DNA of 64,000 nt from Casuarina equisetifolia (taxonomy: Eukaryota; Streptophyta; Magnoliopsida; Fagales; Casuarinaceae). The stretch spans positions 5,643,583-5,707,582 of the forward strand of contig CM052359.1 of NCBI GenBank assembly GCA_028551475.1, read 5' to 3'. A program made the position numbers and the translations under genes. The notes below the pieces were generated by a model, which searched no databases, was not told where the DNA came from, and saw only the letters and a program-made list of their open reading frames with translations. Positions 21,201 to 33,233 of this stretch are shown one piece after another (the stretch's first letter is position 1; every line of letters starts with the position of its first letter).

Positions 21201-24200
21201 TAATTTTCCTGTGTGTTTCACATTTTTAATAATGGATTGAGCAACTTTCTTTGTCCTTCCAATTATTTTTTCTGTTCTTCATTATTCTATGTTGTGGAAA
21301 AGGGAACTAAAAAGGGGAGAAGTGCCTGAGTTTACTGTTAGGTTACTAGATACATTTTGAGACTTTTCTCTTGGTGGATCTCAGTGATTCAATTCTTGCC
21401 TGTATCTCCTAAGCATTACAAAGTTTTGTTAACGATAGATATATGGTTCAATTGAAAGCTTCTATGTTATTTTAGTCAGTTGGAATTCAATTCTTGGACC
21501 ATTTGATGCAGACATCTATTCCTGTTAAATGGACATTTTCTTATATGAAACACAATCATGTTGAGGAAGCTGCCACCAATTTGGGAACTTTTGAGCTAAT
21601 CGATTTTAAGGAGGTATTAAAAGGAGTCTTCTGCTTGATTTAGTTTCTGGGATACTTATCTTCCTTTTAGGAATCCTCCCTTTTTAAGTTTGATCCTTAG
21701 ATCCTGAGGAGTTCTAGTTTTCATTGCAGACTGATGCTTTTTTAAGCTTTTTGCTGTGCCTTATGTTTGTATCCATTGCAAATTTATTCTTGACACTTTT
21801 TCACCTGGCTATGTATTAGCATACTCATAAATTGTCTTTTCTGTATAAAAGTGTGGTATCCTTTACAAAATTTAACCTAGCAAATTGAATATAAACCTTG
21901 TTTCTTTATTAGTTATCAGAAAATCTGAAAAGGAAAGAAATTTGTTCCAGGTTGAGGTGCTAAGCACTGAATTTTTTCATTTAAATTGGTTGCATTTGTG
22001 AGACCTAGGATATATTTTTACTGTGCTACAATTGTAATGATATGCATGCTTGTTTTTGGGGTTTGGTGTCTAAAAAGCTCTTAATCTGTTATGAATATTG
22101 ATCAAGTTAGTTCTTTCTAGTCCAAGCTTTGGCGGTAGATACTCACTTCCTTACTGACCCAATTACAAGACAGGAAGAATCTGGTTTCTGTTTGTGCTGG
22201 TAAATTGATAATCACTTAGAGATTGGAAACACAGTCTACTGGCCCAATGAATAACAGAGAGTAGGCAGTGTGCCTTTGAAATTTATTATCGTGGAATTTT
22301 TATCTTGTGCTTGATGTCTCGAGTTATTTGTTTCAATTCAATAAAGGCCAATATTCTACCCTTCTCTTTTGTCCATTACTTTTGAAGTTGAGTTGACAGA
22401 AGTTTATCAACTCTCTGTTTTACTAGGGTCTGACCCAAATTGAGCAAGGTGGCCACTTTGGGATATTGTGCCATTCAACTTTTGGACTTCTGTAGACTTT
22501 TTTCATAATTTCCAATGACAACTCTGGCCATTAATCTAGTTATTTCTTTCCTTGTATGGAACTTGGATATGATCTGAAGTTTCTGTATTTCCCATGCTCA
22601 TTAATAAGAGTTATTTCCATTAATTTTTTTATTTTTATTTTTATTTTTATTTTTTGGTTCCCTATTGACGGACTGACTACTTTGTGTGGTCATATATGAA
22701 TGCAATATACTTTGTAAGTTTCTGGATATCTTAAAGAAGGGCTTTTGGTACTTTGCAGCTCATTAATCTAGTTACACTTGTTTAGTGAATGCTAGAAGTA
22801 GAGGCAAACAATAAGGTGTTGGACCTCATAGTTGCATCTTCTAATGCAAGCCTTAGCTGACTTGTATAGACTTGTTTCTGCAATCTTGCTATAGAGTGTC
22901 TCCATGTATGTTGAGTAAATAGAAATAACACTGAAGATTGTGGTGAAGGTGGTCATAGGGAAGTCAGTCTATTATAATTTTTTTCAAAACAGAGAAAAGA
23001 ACTGTAGTTTGATACTTGCTATGAGTGACATGGTATGGATCTTAAACATATCTTGTGTTCTGCTATAGTTGTTGATGATTAAAATAATGGTGCGAGTGCT
23101 TCTTGTTTGATACAGATTCTTTTTTCTTTTTAATTAAAACAAACTTCTAAGACCCCAAATCAAATGCTTCTTTTGGCAGGTTGACAAATTGTCACTAGTT
23201 TGGGGAAAACCACGACAGCCACCTTTGGGCTCTGAAGAGGTAAGAGCAAGGCTTTCTTTGAATTGGTCATGCGATCAAAGAAACTCTGAGTGGCTGTTTA
23301 TCTCATTTCTGTTCATTGTAAGAAAATAGTCTAGACATGTGGAATACGATCATGTTGCTCTATCAAATGGTTGCTTTTTTTTGCAGTGGTTCACCTTTCT
23401 GGATTCTGAAGGAAGAGTACTAGATTCAAAAGCTTTAAGAAAGAGAATTTTTTATGGGGGAGTAGAGCATGGATTGCGGAAAGATGTGAGTATGCTATAG
23501 TATGTGAGATGTGCGACTCTATTCTTTAATAAAATGTGCTTCTTGTTCTCAAAAAACTCAATGATGAACATAGGTATGGGCATTTTTACTGGGCTATCAC
23601 TCCTATGATTCAACATATGCAGAGAGGGAATATCTTAAATCAATGAGAAAGGCAGAGTATGAGACCATAAAGATTCAGTGGCAGGTTTGTAATTCTAGAC
23701 TCTTTTTCCCCTTAAATCTACATTGGGTGTTACCTTCTTCATATGATCTTTTTTTTTTTCTCTTCTTTTTCTTTCCCATAGTTGTTGATGCAGCTGCAAG
23801 TATTGGATTTAGTTGCTAGATTGTATATTGTGGGCCCATGTTTGACATTCAATGGGCAGCTAACCTGGTTTGGTGGATTGCTACCAAAGAAATCTAGGTT
23901 TAAACAATAAATTTAGTTGGACCTCTAGTTTACCCTTAGTCAAACTCTAAAATTCCTGTGTTGTGATGCACTTTTTTTTTGGCATTTTTTATATTGTGCG
24001 AAGCACCTCATTTTTAGTTTTAAACTTGTCTGTTAGTTACTGTACTAGAAACTTTATTTGTAGGAGGGTATATCAACAGTGAGTTCAATATTCATAATTG
24101 ACTTGAGTGGAATTACAGCTCCATTATTGGAGTTCTGTTTGGAGCATTATAATCAAACAATGTCAAGAGTTTGTCTAAATTTTGCTCAAATTGGTTCATA

Positions 24201-27200
24201 ACGCCCTGGTAGTGCCCCATACTGGGTAGCAAATAACAGAAACGTTGCATGCCACAAGCAGTGTGCACATAATAGTAACATGTTTTTAATTTCTCCAAGA
24301 CCATGTGAAAGTATGATATGATTTATTGAATTTTTGTCTTGCCTCGTGGTTTGAACTGCACTCTGTATGCAAATGAAAATTTCTCGTCTTTTCCAAATTG
24401 GGCTCTGGTTAGCCTAACAAAATTCTATTTCTCATTATTATGGTTTTTCTGAGGCTTTACATATTATGTATATTTTCCTGTGCAGAGTATATCCCCAGAA
24501 CAGGCAAAACGGTTTACAAAATTTAGGGAAAGAAAAGGTCTTATTGAGAAAGATGTGGTATGTAGAAATCTAGCACATTATTTCTTGTACAAGCCATTGA
24601 TAAGTCTAACAATGGTATTTCTATCTGTCTTTTAAGGTGAGGACTGACAGATCGCTCTTCTTCTATGATGGGGACGATAATGCAAATGTGAATCTGTTAC
24701 GGGATATTTTACTAACATATGCATTCTACAACTTCGATCTTGGTTATTGTCAGGTAAATCTTCTCATGAAAAGTATATCTACTTGATGATCAGTTTATTT
24801 TTTTGTTTTTGGATAGATGCTTTAGTGATCTGTTGGTTGGCTCAGATGTAATCTTAGGTAAACATTCTATTGCAAATTAAATAAATAATGTCTTCAAAGG
24901 TGTGCATTGTTGCTTTTTGCATGTTGTTTAGATGAAAATATAGGACTGTGCATTGCATACTTGTACTGAGGGCCATTTGTGTATGGACCCAAGGTTTGGG
25001 TAACATGGATGGCCTAAAACTTGTAATCAATGAGATGTCTTTAATAAAGCAGTTCATGTTGATGCAACAAGAGGATATGTCCTGACACATTTCTTTAATG
25101 CTCCTATCTTGGATTTCATATGCTTTTTTGGATTATTGGGGGGTAGGATGTAGTATGCACGTATTCTTTAATATGTAATTCTTATCAGTTTAAGATTTTG
25201 GGACAATAGGTTAGCTACTAATATGTATTGCCAGATGGATTTTTCGTTTTTCATTTTCACTTAAATCATAGACCTTCTGGTGGAAACACTATTATTTTCA
25301 AGGTTATGATTCATTGGCTTTTGGTGGTGTTAGTAAAATTTATGAGTGCTTAGTGTCAAACTGACAATATTTGGAATGTGATCTTTTGAGGATGTTTTTG
25401 TCCTGTGTTGCATGTTCATTTAGTCCAATGCATATCAAAAGGCTTTTCTTTCCCTTTTTTGTGCATTGTGTGGGATACGCTATGGCACTTTATCTGAATG
25501 ATATGCTATTTTTGCTTTTGTACAGGGTATGAGTGATCTTCTGTCCCCAATATTGTTTGTAATGGAAGATGAGTCAGAATCATTTTGGTGTTTTGTTGCT
25601 TTGATGGAACGTCTGGGACCGAATTTCAATCGTGACCAAAATGGCATGCACTCTCAACTTTTTGCATTATCCAAGGTCTCTCTCTCTTTCTCTCTCCTTA
25701 ATAGATGTCTATAGAAACAAATCAACTGATATACTATGTTGTATTACTTTAGCACTTGTCTATAATGACTATTCTTGATAATCGAAATTATGAAATAGAA
25801 AATTAAAATGCAGATTGGTGAAATGTACCAGAAGTTTTAGTAATATATATATATATATATATATCTTTTCAAAACCTGTTTGTTTTTTGTTCACATATTG
25901 TGAGTTTGTGGGAATAAATTTTTCTACTTGCAAGTAGGAAGTTGGGGAAAGGTTTATGAGATCCGTCATTTATTTGAAGATTAATAGATTTTCTGTAACT
26001 GCATTGTAGTGAACATGGCTATAGTTTGATTCATCCTTACAGTAATTCTTTTGACATTTAGCATTTCGTTACATGTAGTACTTGAATTTGGCATGTTGTC
26101 TGTTATGATGTTTTGGTCATCGCATTGTTTGTATGTGTTTCAGATGCTTCTTTATTCGTATACATTAACAATCTCTACTTGATAGTCTTCAATGACTCCA
26201 TTATCAACTTAAGAAACGAAATTGTCATTTAATTGGATAATAATTACCTGAAACTGGCATAAGAAGGTCGCCTGAAGTCTGTTCCAATCATCATTATTTT
26301 CATTCTTATCACTCTTGTTTGTTAAGGCATTTGCTTGTTAGTGAGCTTTTTGGTTAAATAATTTTTTATGCTGATATTCAACATAAAAATTGTTAAAAAA
26401 AAAGGAAAAAGAAATTATGATAACAATGAAATGTAACTTTAGATTCTTTTCCTGCCTTCCTCCAACTTGATTTCTGTTCAACTATTTGTTTGCACGTAGT
26501 TTGCTTCTGCACTAGGTCAGACAACTATTTGTTTCCTACTATTCCAAGCAACAAGGTTATTTCCCGAGAATGTGTAACAACCTGTCTTGTTCAGTCTAGA
26601 ACAGTGATATCTTCTATCTGAAAATGTTCATTCTTCCTTTGCATTATACCACAACCTGGAAAGTTCTTTTAGATGCAAGCAATAGTATACTTGAGTGAAG
26701 TTCTCGGTGTTTCCTTGAGTTCACTCATGAAATGGACTGAATAAGACCCATCCAACCTAGTTCAAGGTAGGTAATTTAGTTTCCTAACCTCTATACTGAG
26801 ATCATCAAAGACTGTCCATCTTTCGTACTTTTATGACTTGGTTCCATTTTGACATCAAGCGGATAAGCACCTAAAGCATAATTTTCTTGAGGTAGATTAA
26901 CCCCTTTCTGAGATCTGGCAAACTACAATGTCTTAAGTCAAGTTAAATTTCCGAAGTCTTTGGTCTGAAACTCTCACTCTAGTGATTCTGTCGGAATCAT
27001 CCTCAATAATCATGATATCATACACATAAGCCACAATTGAACATACTAAGCATTTGTATGCAAATGGAATGCCAAATGATTGGTCTGGTGTTAAAGATGA
27101 CACAACTCCATCACAATGGCAGAAAATTTCCCAAATCCTTTCACTTGGAGAAAACTTTAGGCCTGGCACAGCTCTCTTCAATCTAGATTACTCTGATTCA

Positions 27201-30200
27201 AGAGTAACAAACCTGGTGGTTACTCCATATTTCAAGATCATCAAGAAACAAACACTTCTTTCAGATTCAGTTAATATAAAAAGGCCATTCAGGATTATTA
27301 GCTAGAGATTCAAATTTTCAATGAAAGAAATTTTTGTAATGGGAGAGGAATCTCCCTAAAGCATGAAAAATATCAGAAAAAGGGGATTGAGATTCAAAAA
27401 AGCTCACAGCAGCACTAGCAGAGTATTGTTGAAGAATGGGATTGTAGCATTGATAACCTTTCTGAGTCCAAGAACTGTACATCTTCTGTCTCATTGATAA
27501 GAATTTCCAAAACCTGGGCCAAGGTTATAATCACAAAAAGTTCACCAAAAAAATAAGTGACAGGGAAGATAAGGGTAAGTGGGAAAACAAATGGAGTGAG
27601 GAGGCATCAAGAAAAACGGATCAATAAGATAAAATGCAGTATAGGCAACAGCACGCCAGAAACAATTTGGACATTCATATGAATTAAGAGAGTCCATGAA
27701 ATTTCTAACTGATGATGATTCTTACTTCAATTACCCATCTTGTTGTGGAGTAAACATAAGAGGTCTGATTGGACAGGTCATTTTTCAGCAAGATTTGTAG
27801 TAGAAGACTCAATTTATGTTCTTAGCATATCCAGATATTAGATAGAACTCCTAGGTAATTTGAATCTTAACCTCTATGAAAAGGTTGAAAAGTAGAGAAC
27901 TCTGAATGATTTTTCGCTAAAAACAACAGTCATTTGTTTCAGCATTATCAGGACCTCAGACTTCATATTGAACCAACTCAACAGTCTAGATTCTTGACTA
28001 AGAGGCCAAAACTGAAAGAACACAACAATGCATGCTAAATTGATAGGCTCAACGGTATTTTGGCAATCCAACTTTGTAAGATGTAAGAAGAAGGGTTATC
28101 CAACTGACAAGACCACTAAAAAGGAGTTCAAGATGATCAAAGAGCTCATGGGGAGGTTAGATACCAAGTGTTGAAGTCCAGATAATAAACTTTTCCGACC
28201 TTATGGCCTTTACCAATCATCCACCATTCTAGAGATCCTAAATGATCCAAAGAGTGACCAAAATGAAGTGATTATTGAAGAGCTTAGTAAATTTGTTGAT
28301 ATGCAACAAATTAAATAGAAATCTAAGAACATGTAAAGCAGACATTTGTTCAGTGTCAGGAGTGAGGAGTGTGGTTTTCTAAGATTTTAACTGTGGTTAG
28401 GGAGCTATTAGCAAGAGTAGCACTTTGATGAAACATAATAATTGGATAACTTTATTGTTCCACACATCATATCTGTTGGAAGTAGAATCAATCATGCGAG
28501 GATGCCTAGTGGTGGAGTAGAGACAAGGAGATGCTGTATTTGAATGAGCTAGAGTAGTTCTAGAAATACAGGTTGACTTTTATGAACTAGAGCTCAGCAT
28601 GGTTATTTGTTGAACATAAATCAAGTTGGAGCCGGCAGCTGCGGTGGGTAAGGTATGAGATGGGATAGGGTCATAGACTAGTAAATACTATTCACTAGAG
28701 CCTAGCAACTTTTGTTGACTGAACTAGCAACCATGGTTTGCAGGAACTTCAACAAGTGGCTTAAGTTGCCAATAAACCAACATAAACATTAAAAATCCCA
28801 GGATCCTACTAACATAAACAATAAACAACAATTTTGTACTTTGGTTTTAACACATTGATGTCCATATGATAGTTGGTAACTTCCGGTCAATGAGACTACT
28901 TGAATTAAGTGGCTGATATCATAGGGCAAGCCAGTACAACCATCAACAAACAAAAAACTTACCTTTGAAGCAGTAGTTCAATACTAACAAGAACCACATT
29001 TAAGCTTTATACTTGCAACCTTGTGGAAGGAGACAGCCACAATGACATATATCAACCTTCATGATTATGGTGATGAAAATACCATTAATCCAACAGACCG
29101 AAGAATAGTGGAAGATGGGAAATAAGAAACTATTTGTTATGAACTGTTATTCAATGCAATGCTCTGATGCCATGTAACAAAAACCTTTAATAAGAATGGA
29201 GCTGTGTTATTTATTCTCTCTTCCTTACTTCCTTCTTCATTCAAATAGAAACCATACAAGAGCACTCCAGATACTATGCAATTACCAATGGAACTGTCAA
29301 CAGGACCCTTTGACTTCTAGAATTTTTGTATACATCTGAAGTCTAAGTAAGCTAAATGTCGTTCCATGCACATTAAATATGTCTACTCTTAAGACTATAC
29401 TTGTATGTACCTGTACAAGAAATTGTAATTAAATTTGAATACTCTTATTCAACTCATTAACCAATTTTTTAATGTTGCATGAATATGTAGTGCATTGGCT
29501 GTATACAGTAATGAGTGTTTTGTAAGTTGAACAAATTAGTTCCTTCTTTTAGTCCTGATGAATGCTCAACATCGTTGTGGCAGTTGGTGGAGTTGTTAGA
29601 CAGCCCATTGCATAATTATTTCAAGCAGAATGACTGCCTGAATTACTTCTTTTGTTTCCGATGGATTCTGATCCAATTCAAAAGGTCAGCTCTTGATTTA
29701 TTTAATCTTCTTTTCCATATTGCTGTTCATTTGGGACTCCTGATCCTTTTAATATGTTGCACTCAATGTTTTGCTACTTGATCTTTTAATTGATACGCAC
29801 AATGACAGTGAACTTGCGAAGGAAATTATATTTAATAGATTTATGTTATCCGTGAGCACACTCTTTGTACTCTAAGTCGGAAGAAATGTGTTGGGTAACT
29901 AATCAGATGCACATCATGCCGGAAAAAGATATAAGCAGGAGAGGGAACTTAATTATGTGGGAAAAGTTGATGCTGCTTGAGTTTATGAGATTTAAGTTCT
30001 CTTTTCTTGCTATTATCTGTTCAAGCAAGCAAATTGTTGTTCTGTTTTTAACACTTTTTTTCACCACCTCTGTTCGATTAAAAACTCCCATATATCAAAT
30101 TTTGGACACAGTCACTACTCCTTGGTGTCATTGATATCTAAAATTGCCACTTATTGTAGCTTCGATTTATAACGGAATTCAGTATTTTCCTTTGAGAAAA

Positions 30201-30663
30201 TCTTAGCCATGCACCCAGTCACAATCATATGAAACTACAAGCCTCTCATGTCAGTGCCTTTTCAATTTTAAGGTTAGAATTATCACTTTATTTTAGAACT
30301 GCTTCAAGTTTAACTGATAGAAATGGTGACTTTTATAGGGAATTTGAATACGAGAAAACAATGCGGTTGTGGGAGGTTTTATGGACGCATCATCTGTCTG
30401 AGCACCTCCACCTGTATGTATGTGTTGCGATCCTGAAGCGATATCGGAATAAGATAATGGGGGAGCAGATGGACTTTGACACACTCTTGAAGTTTATTAA
30501 TGAGTTGAGTGGTCACATTGACCTGGATTCAGTCCTCAGAGATGCTGAGGCTTTGTGTATTTGTGCCGGTGAGAATGGTGCCGCTTGCATCCCTCCCGGA
30601 ACCCCACCCTCGTTGCCTGTTGATGACGGTTCTTTATACTATCAACAAGATGATGTCTTGTAA
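18261..30663 (+). CDS. RabGAP/TBC domain protein, TBC1D15/GYP7-like, 16 exons
   Basis: Exons: 18261-18323, 18500-18673, 18780-18831, 18923-19030, 19626-19710, 20043-20097, 20505-20900, 21512-21613, 23180-23239, 23387-23485, 23574-23684, 24486-24557, 24637-24753, 25526-25675, 29584-29684, 30339-30663. All introns are GT-AG and phases agree, giving 690 codons (689 aa plus stop). Residues about 36-185 form the N-terminal Rab-binding region of the TBC1D15 class (DUF3548-like; 'ELVYQKDNVTIHP', 'GWQYIIVVLSSG'). A Ser/Gln-rich linker follows. The TBC domain starts near residue 385 ('FYGGVEHGLRKDVW') and holds both catalytic fingers: Arg461 in IEKDVVRT and Gln498 in YCQG. It should stimulate GTP hydrolysis on a Rab GTPase in membrane traffic; the Rab partner is unknown. 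The C-terminus (GENGAACIPPGTPP...DDVL) matches my memory of Arabidopsis At5g52580. It is convergent with the MYB gene, 635 bases away. Confidence 0.92.
21512..21613 (+). other. Exon 8 of the RabGAP gene, symmetric and possibly optional
   Basis: This 34-codon exon (TSIPVKWTFSYMKHNH...) has phase 0 at both ends, an acceptor 'gatgcag' and a donor 'gaggtatt'. Skipping it would keep the frame from exon 7 to exon 9. Its end (LGTFELIDFKE before VDKLSLVWGK) sits where relatives have a variable linker, so inclusion is likely but not certain. It is the best preserved part of the inverted copy at 5.2-8.7 kb. Confidence 0.65.
21614..23179 (+). other. Intron 8 of the RabGAP gene
   Basis: Contains no gene. 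Its first 1.2 kb is the parent of the inverted copy at 5,237-6,660. An A+T run (tttttatttttatttttattttt) occurs near 22,626-22,655. Confidence 0.7.
25843..25864. repeat. (AT)n microsatellite in RabGAP intron 14
   Basis: Eleven AT dinucleotides in a row, 22 bases. Confidence 0.9.
26740..29180 (-). mobile_element. Decayed copia element inside RabGAP intron 14
   Basis: On the minus strand the order is as in copia. A primer-binding-site-like TGGCATCAGAGC lies at 29,172-29,161, directly after a 'GTTACA' LTR-type end. The integrase C-terminus 'TQKGYQCYNPILQQYSASAA' lies near 27,390-27,470. RT pieces follow at 26,740-27,250: 'SRLKRAVPGLKFSPSE', then 'YVYDIMIIEDDSDRI' in place of the Tyr-Val-Asp-Asp block, then 'RKGVNLPQENYALG' and 'MEPSHKSTKD'. 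Frames change repeatedly and stops abound. The 5' LTR would occupy about 29,173 upward. I could not find a matching 3' LTR near 26.3-26.7 kb. The element runs antisense to the host gene. Confidence 0.75.
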
Positions 30664-31298
30664 CTTGTGGTCTCATTTCAGGAAATCATATACCAGCTCT
30701 ACATTGTCAATTCTGTATAAATACATTGGCTGCTACATGCTTTTATTTTTGTCTTCGTGATGACAATGTTAATGAAGCAATCACCATTTTCCAAATGCCA
30801 CCGAAGTCCACCGGGGTTGCTATTTTATTTGCTTACGTCCCTTGTTTCTTTTTGTTTTTTATCAACCTGCTGTTGAAATTATCTGTCATTTGTTGGGTAT
30901 TTATTTTCCAAGATAAAAATATTAACATGTATTCTCTTCGGGATGTGGAAAAGTAGTGAGGTGATGGTATTTGTGTTGCGGGGCTGATTTGAGTTTTTTA
31001 AGGCTTCCATCTGTGATTTGGAGAATTTACTAGCCCCACCTTTGTTCCCTGCAGATTCACGTGCGTGACACAGTAGGAAACTCTCTAATGCAAGTTAACT
31101 TTCTTAAAGCCCTTATTATGGGTTGAACGTTATGACTCATGCCCTTTACATTCCCAAATTGGAAGTTAGACAGCCTAGTCACTGTTCTTTGGGACTATAG
31201 AGAGAGAGAGAGAGAGAGAGAGACAGATAGAGGAGAATTACATGGAAGTGCTTCTTTGTCTGGTGGGTCCTGTAATGTGAGGGTCACCCAGTGACCCA
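30664..31298. other. Convergent intergenic region between RabGAP and MYB genes
   Basis: Holds the 3' ends of both genes. A (GA)n run lies at 31,199-31,223. I see no gene between them. Confidence 0.6.
31199..31223. repeat. (AG)n microsatellite
   Basis: About twelve AG repeats, 76 bases downstream of the MYB stop codon on the opposite strand. Confidence 0.9.
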
Positions 31299-32602
31299 TC
31301 ACATCTGTGCGTACGTCTCCTCTCCGTCGCATCCAAATGCTTCCAACAAAACAAAAGAATCCAAGTACGCGATGAGTGGCTCATCGTCAAACACAAAAGC
31401 TGCACCATTCCCAGGAATTATTGGGTACTCCATGCCATAGTTGAAGATGTCTGTTTCATCCTTCCAGGGCTCTGCAATTCTACTCTCCTCTTTCTCCTCT
31501 TTCCTTCCATTCAAACCTAGTATGGTGGTGCTCGTCAAATTCGGGCTTTCATGAGGCTCAGATCTATAATTCGGGCTTCCCAGAGGCTCAGATCGACACT
31601 CTGGACGGAACTTCTTCTTGTTCACGTTCTCGTCGTTGTCCTCGTGATTATGGTGGATAGCTTTTCGTTTGCCTGGCAGGCATTTCTTGTTCAAATGGGT
31701 ATTCCAGTAGTTCTTCACTTCATTATCGGTTCGACCAGGAAGCCGACCAGCGATCAACGACCACCTACAAGAAAGGTAGAAAATGCTGACATGGGATAGT
31801 ACAAGTTCATGAAGCTTTTAGTAATCGAGTTAATGCAGGACGAAATCCAGCACTCAACGACAACTACACGAACATCTTCTAGTTTGTACTTCAGTTGGTT
31901 TTTGTTTCTATAAGGGATCAAGACAAAAGCTTTGACAATATGTAGTTGCCAAGAGTTTTTGTTGCATCTGTTGCTCACTACTGTTAACAACGTTTAGACT
32001 TTTGAGTGGGTTGGTTTAACAGCTTTCTGCAGACAGCAGCCTCCTGTGTTCTTGTACCTGCCTTGTTTTTATGAAAAATCTCACTTATCTTACGTTGCAA
32101 ATCAAGAGTTCGAAAAGTACTCAATCCTCTGAGGGAGACTAGGGGAGACTAGGGGAGAGGAGAATCAAAAACATCAGAATAGCTGCTAGAAACAGTAACA
32201 ATGGACATTGATATTTATATAATCATTCAACGTACCTCCCACTTGACTTGAAAACACATAACTTTTCGAAATATATAACCCTACAAGGATTCCAGAGGCA
32301 CAAGACTCTTGATAATTACTGTAAATGAACTTACAATAAATTTGCTATGTAACCGACATGTCAAAGGAAGGGATCAATGGAATTCCAATATAATCAAAGA
32401 ATTCACTCAATTTCGGAGAAGATTTTGTGGGCAAAATAATGTAATTACAATTACCTGTTGCCAATAAGCTTGTGCATTCGAATGATGAGGTCTTCTTCCT
32501 CTTTTGACATCTCTCCACGTTTAATGTTAGGTCTGAGGTAATTCTTCCATCTCAGCCTGCAGCTCTTTCCACCCCTCATCAAACCTGCGTATTTGTATGA
32601 GT

Positions 32603-32647
<45 letters not shown>

Positions 32648-32836
32648 TAGGACACACAGTCATGCGAAATTGATGAGTCAATTATAAGAAGAAGTGATCG
32701 TGGAGAAACCTGATCTCTCAGAAACAGTAGCCCAGTTGCCTTCACCATGAGTTTCCACATAATTTTTCAGAATCAAATCCTCCTCTGGCTTCCACAAGTT
32801 TTTCTTCAACTGCGGTTTCACACTTTTAACTTCCAT
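31299..32836 (-). CDS. MYB82: R2R3-MYB transcription factor, MYB82-like, 3 exons
   Basis: Exons on the minus strand: 32836-32710, 32584-32455, 31764-31299; 723 coding bases, 240 residues plus stop. All borders are GT-AG and sit at the usual plant R2R3-MYB positions. R2 has Trp15, Trp35 and Trp55. R3 has Met68 where the first aromatic would be, then Trp87 and Trp106. The bHLH-contact signature [DE]Lx2[RK]x3Lx6Lx3R is complete (Asp74, Leu75, Arg78, Leu82, Leu89, Arg93), so partnership with a subgroup-IIIf bHLH is expected. '[20 protein letters not shown]' and the short acidic C-terminus ending in a Phe/Leu-rich segment match AtMYB82, a nuclear regulator of trichome development, better than WER/GL1 or the proanthocyanidin MYBs. 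The C-terminal half is hydrophilic and Glu/Pro/Asn-rich. The role in this plant is inferred. Confidence 0.9.
32607..32645 (-). repeat. (GA)n/(CT)n tract within MYB intron 1
   Basis: 39 bases of GA on the plus strand. On the gene's own strand it is a CT tract that ends about 22 bases before the AG acceptor of exon 2, so it serves as part of the pyrimidine tract of a 125-base intron. Confidence 0.85.
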
Positions 32837-32895
32837 GATTCTCTTCTTCAACTAAGATTTGGTTGTGCTGAAAAAGAGGGAGTCGTCTAAAAGGG

Positions 32896-32902
32896 TTTTA
32901 TA
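32896..32902 (-). promoter_or_regulatory. TATA box of the MYB gene
   Basis: The minus strand reads CTATAAAACCC, about 60 bases before the ATG at 32,836, which gives a leader of about 30 bases. Position and sequence are typical. Confidence 0.55.
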
Positions 32903-33127
32903 GGAAAATGATCAGAGTGGAATCCCGCTGCAACCCTCGTGCATGGGGTTCCTTACACCATTATGGTTCTGAGGATTGGCCTGAGGGACCAGTTTTGCTT
33001 CCCCTTTTTTGCTTTCCTTGGAATTATGCCCTTCAAAAAGAAAATCTGTATTCCACTATGGACACACGGATCCTCTCACTGTTATGCATATCTCCTCTAT
33101 CTCATTATAGACATAAAATGTACTTAT

Positions 33128-33135
33128 AGAGAGAA

Positions 33136-33210
<75 letters not shown>

Positions 33211-33233
33211 AAGGGAGAGAGAGCTCAACTTAA
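33128..33233. repeat. Long imperfect (GA)n tract in the MYB upstream region
   Basis: 106 bases of GA repeats with scattered GAAA interruptions, 290-400 bases upstream of the MYB ATG. It creates a false open frame of alternating Arg and Glu. Confidence 0.9.

Noticed and set aside
26020..26740. 3' LTR of the copia element in RabGAP intron 14
   Set aside because: I compared this region by eye with 29,173-29,480 and found no convincing match.
30229..30338. Upstream extension of the last RabGAP exon as an open frame from 30,229
   Set aside because: The family sequence requires a splice at 'tttatag' before 30,339; the upstream part is intron.
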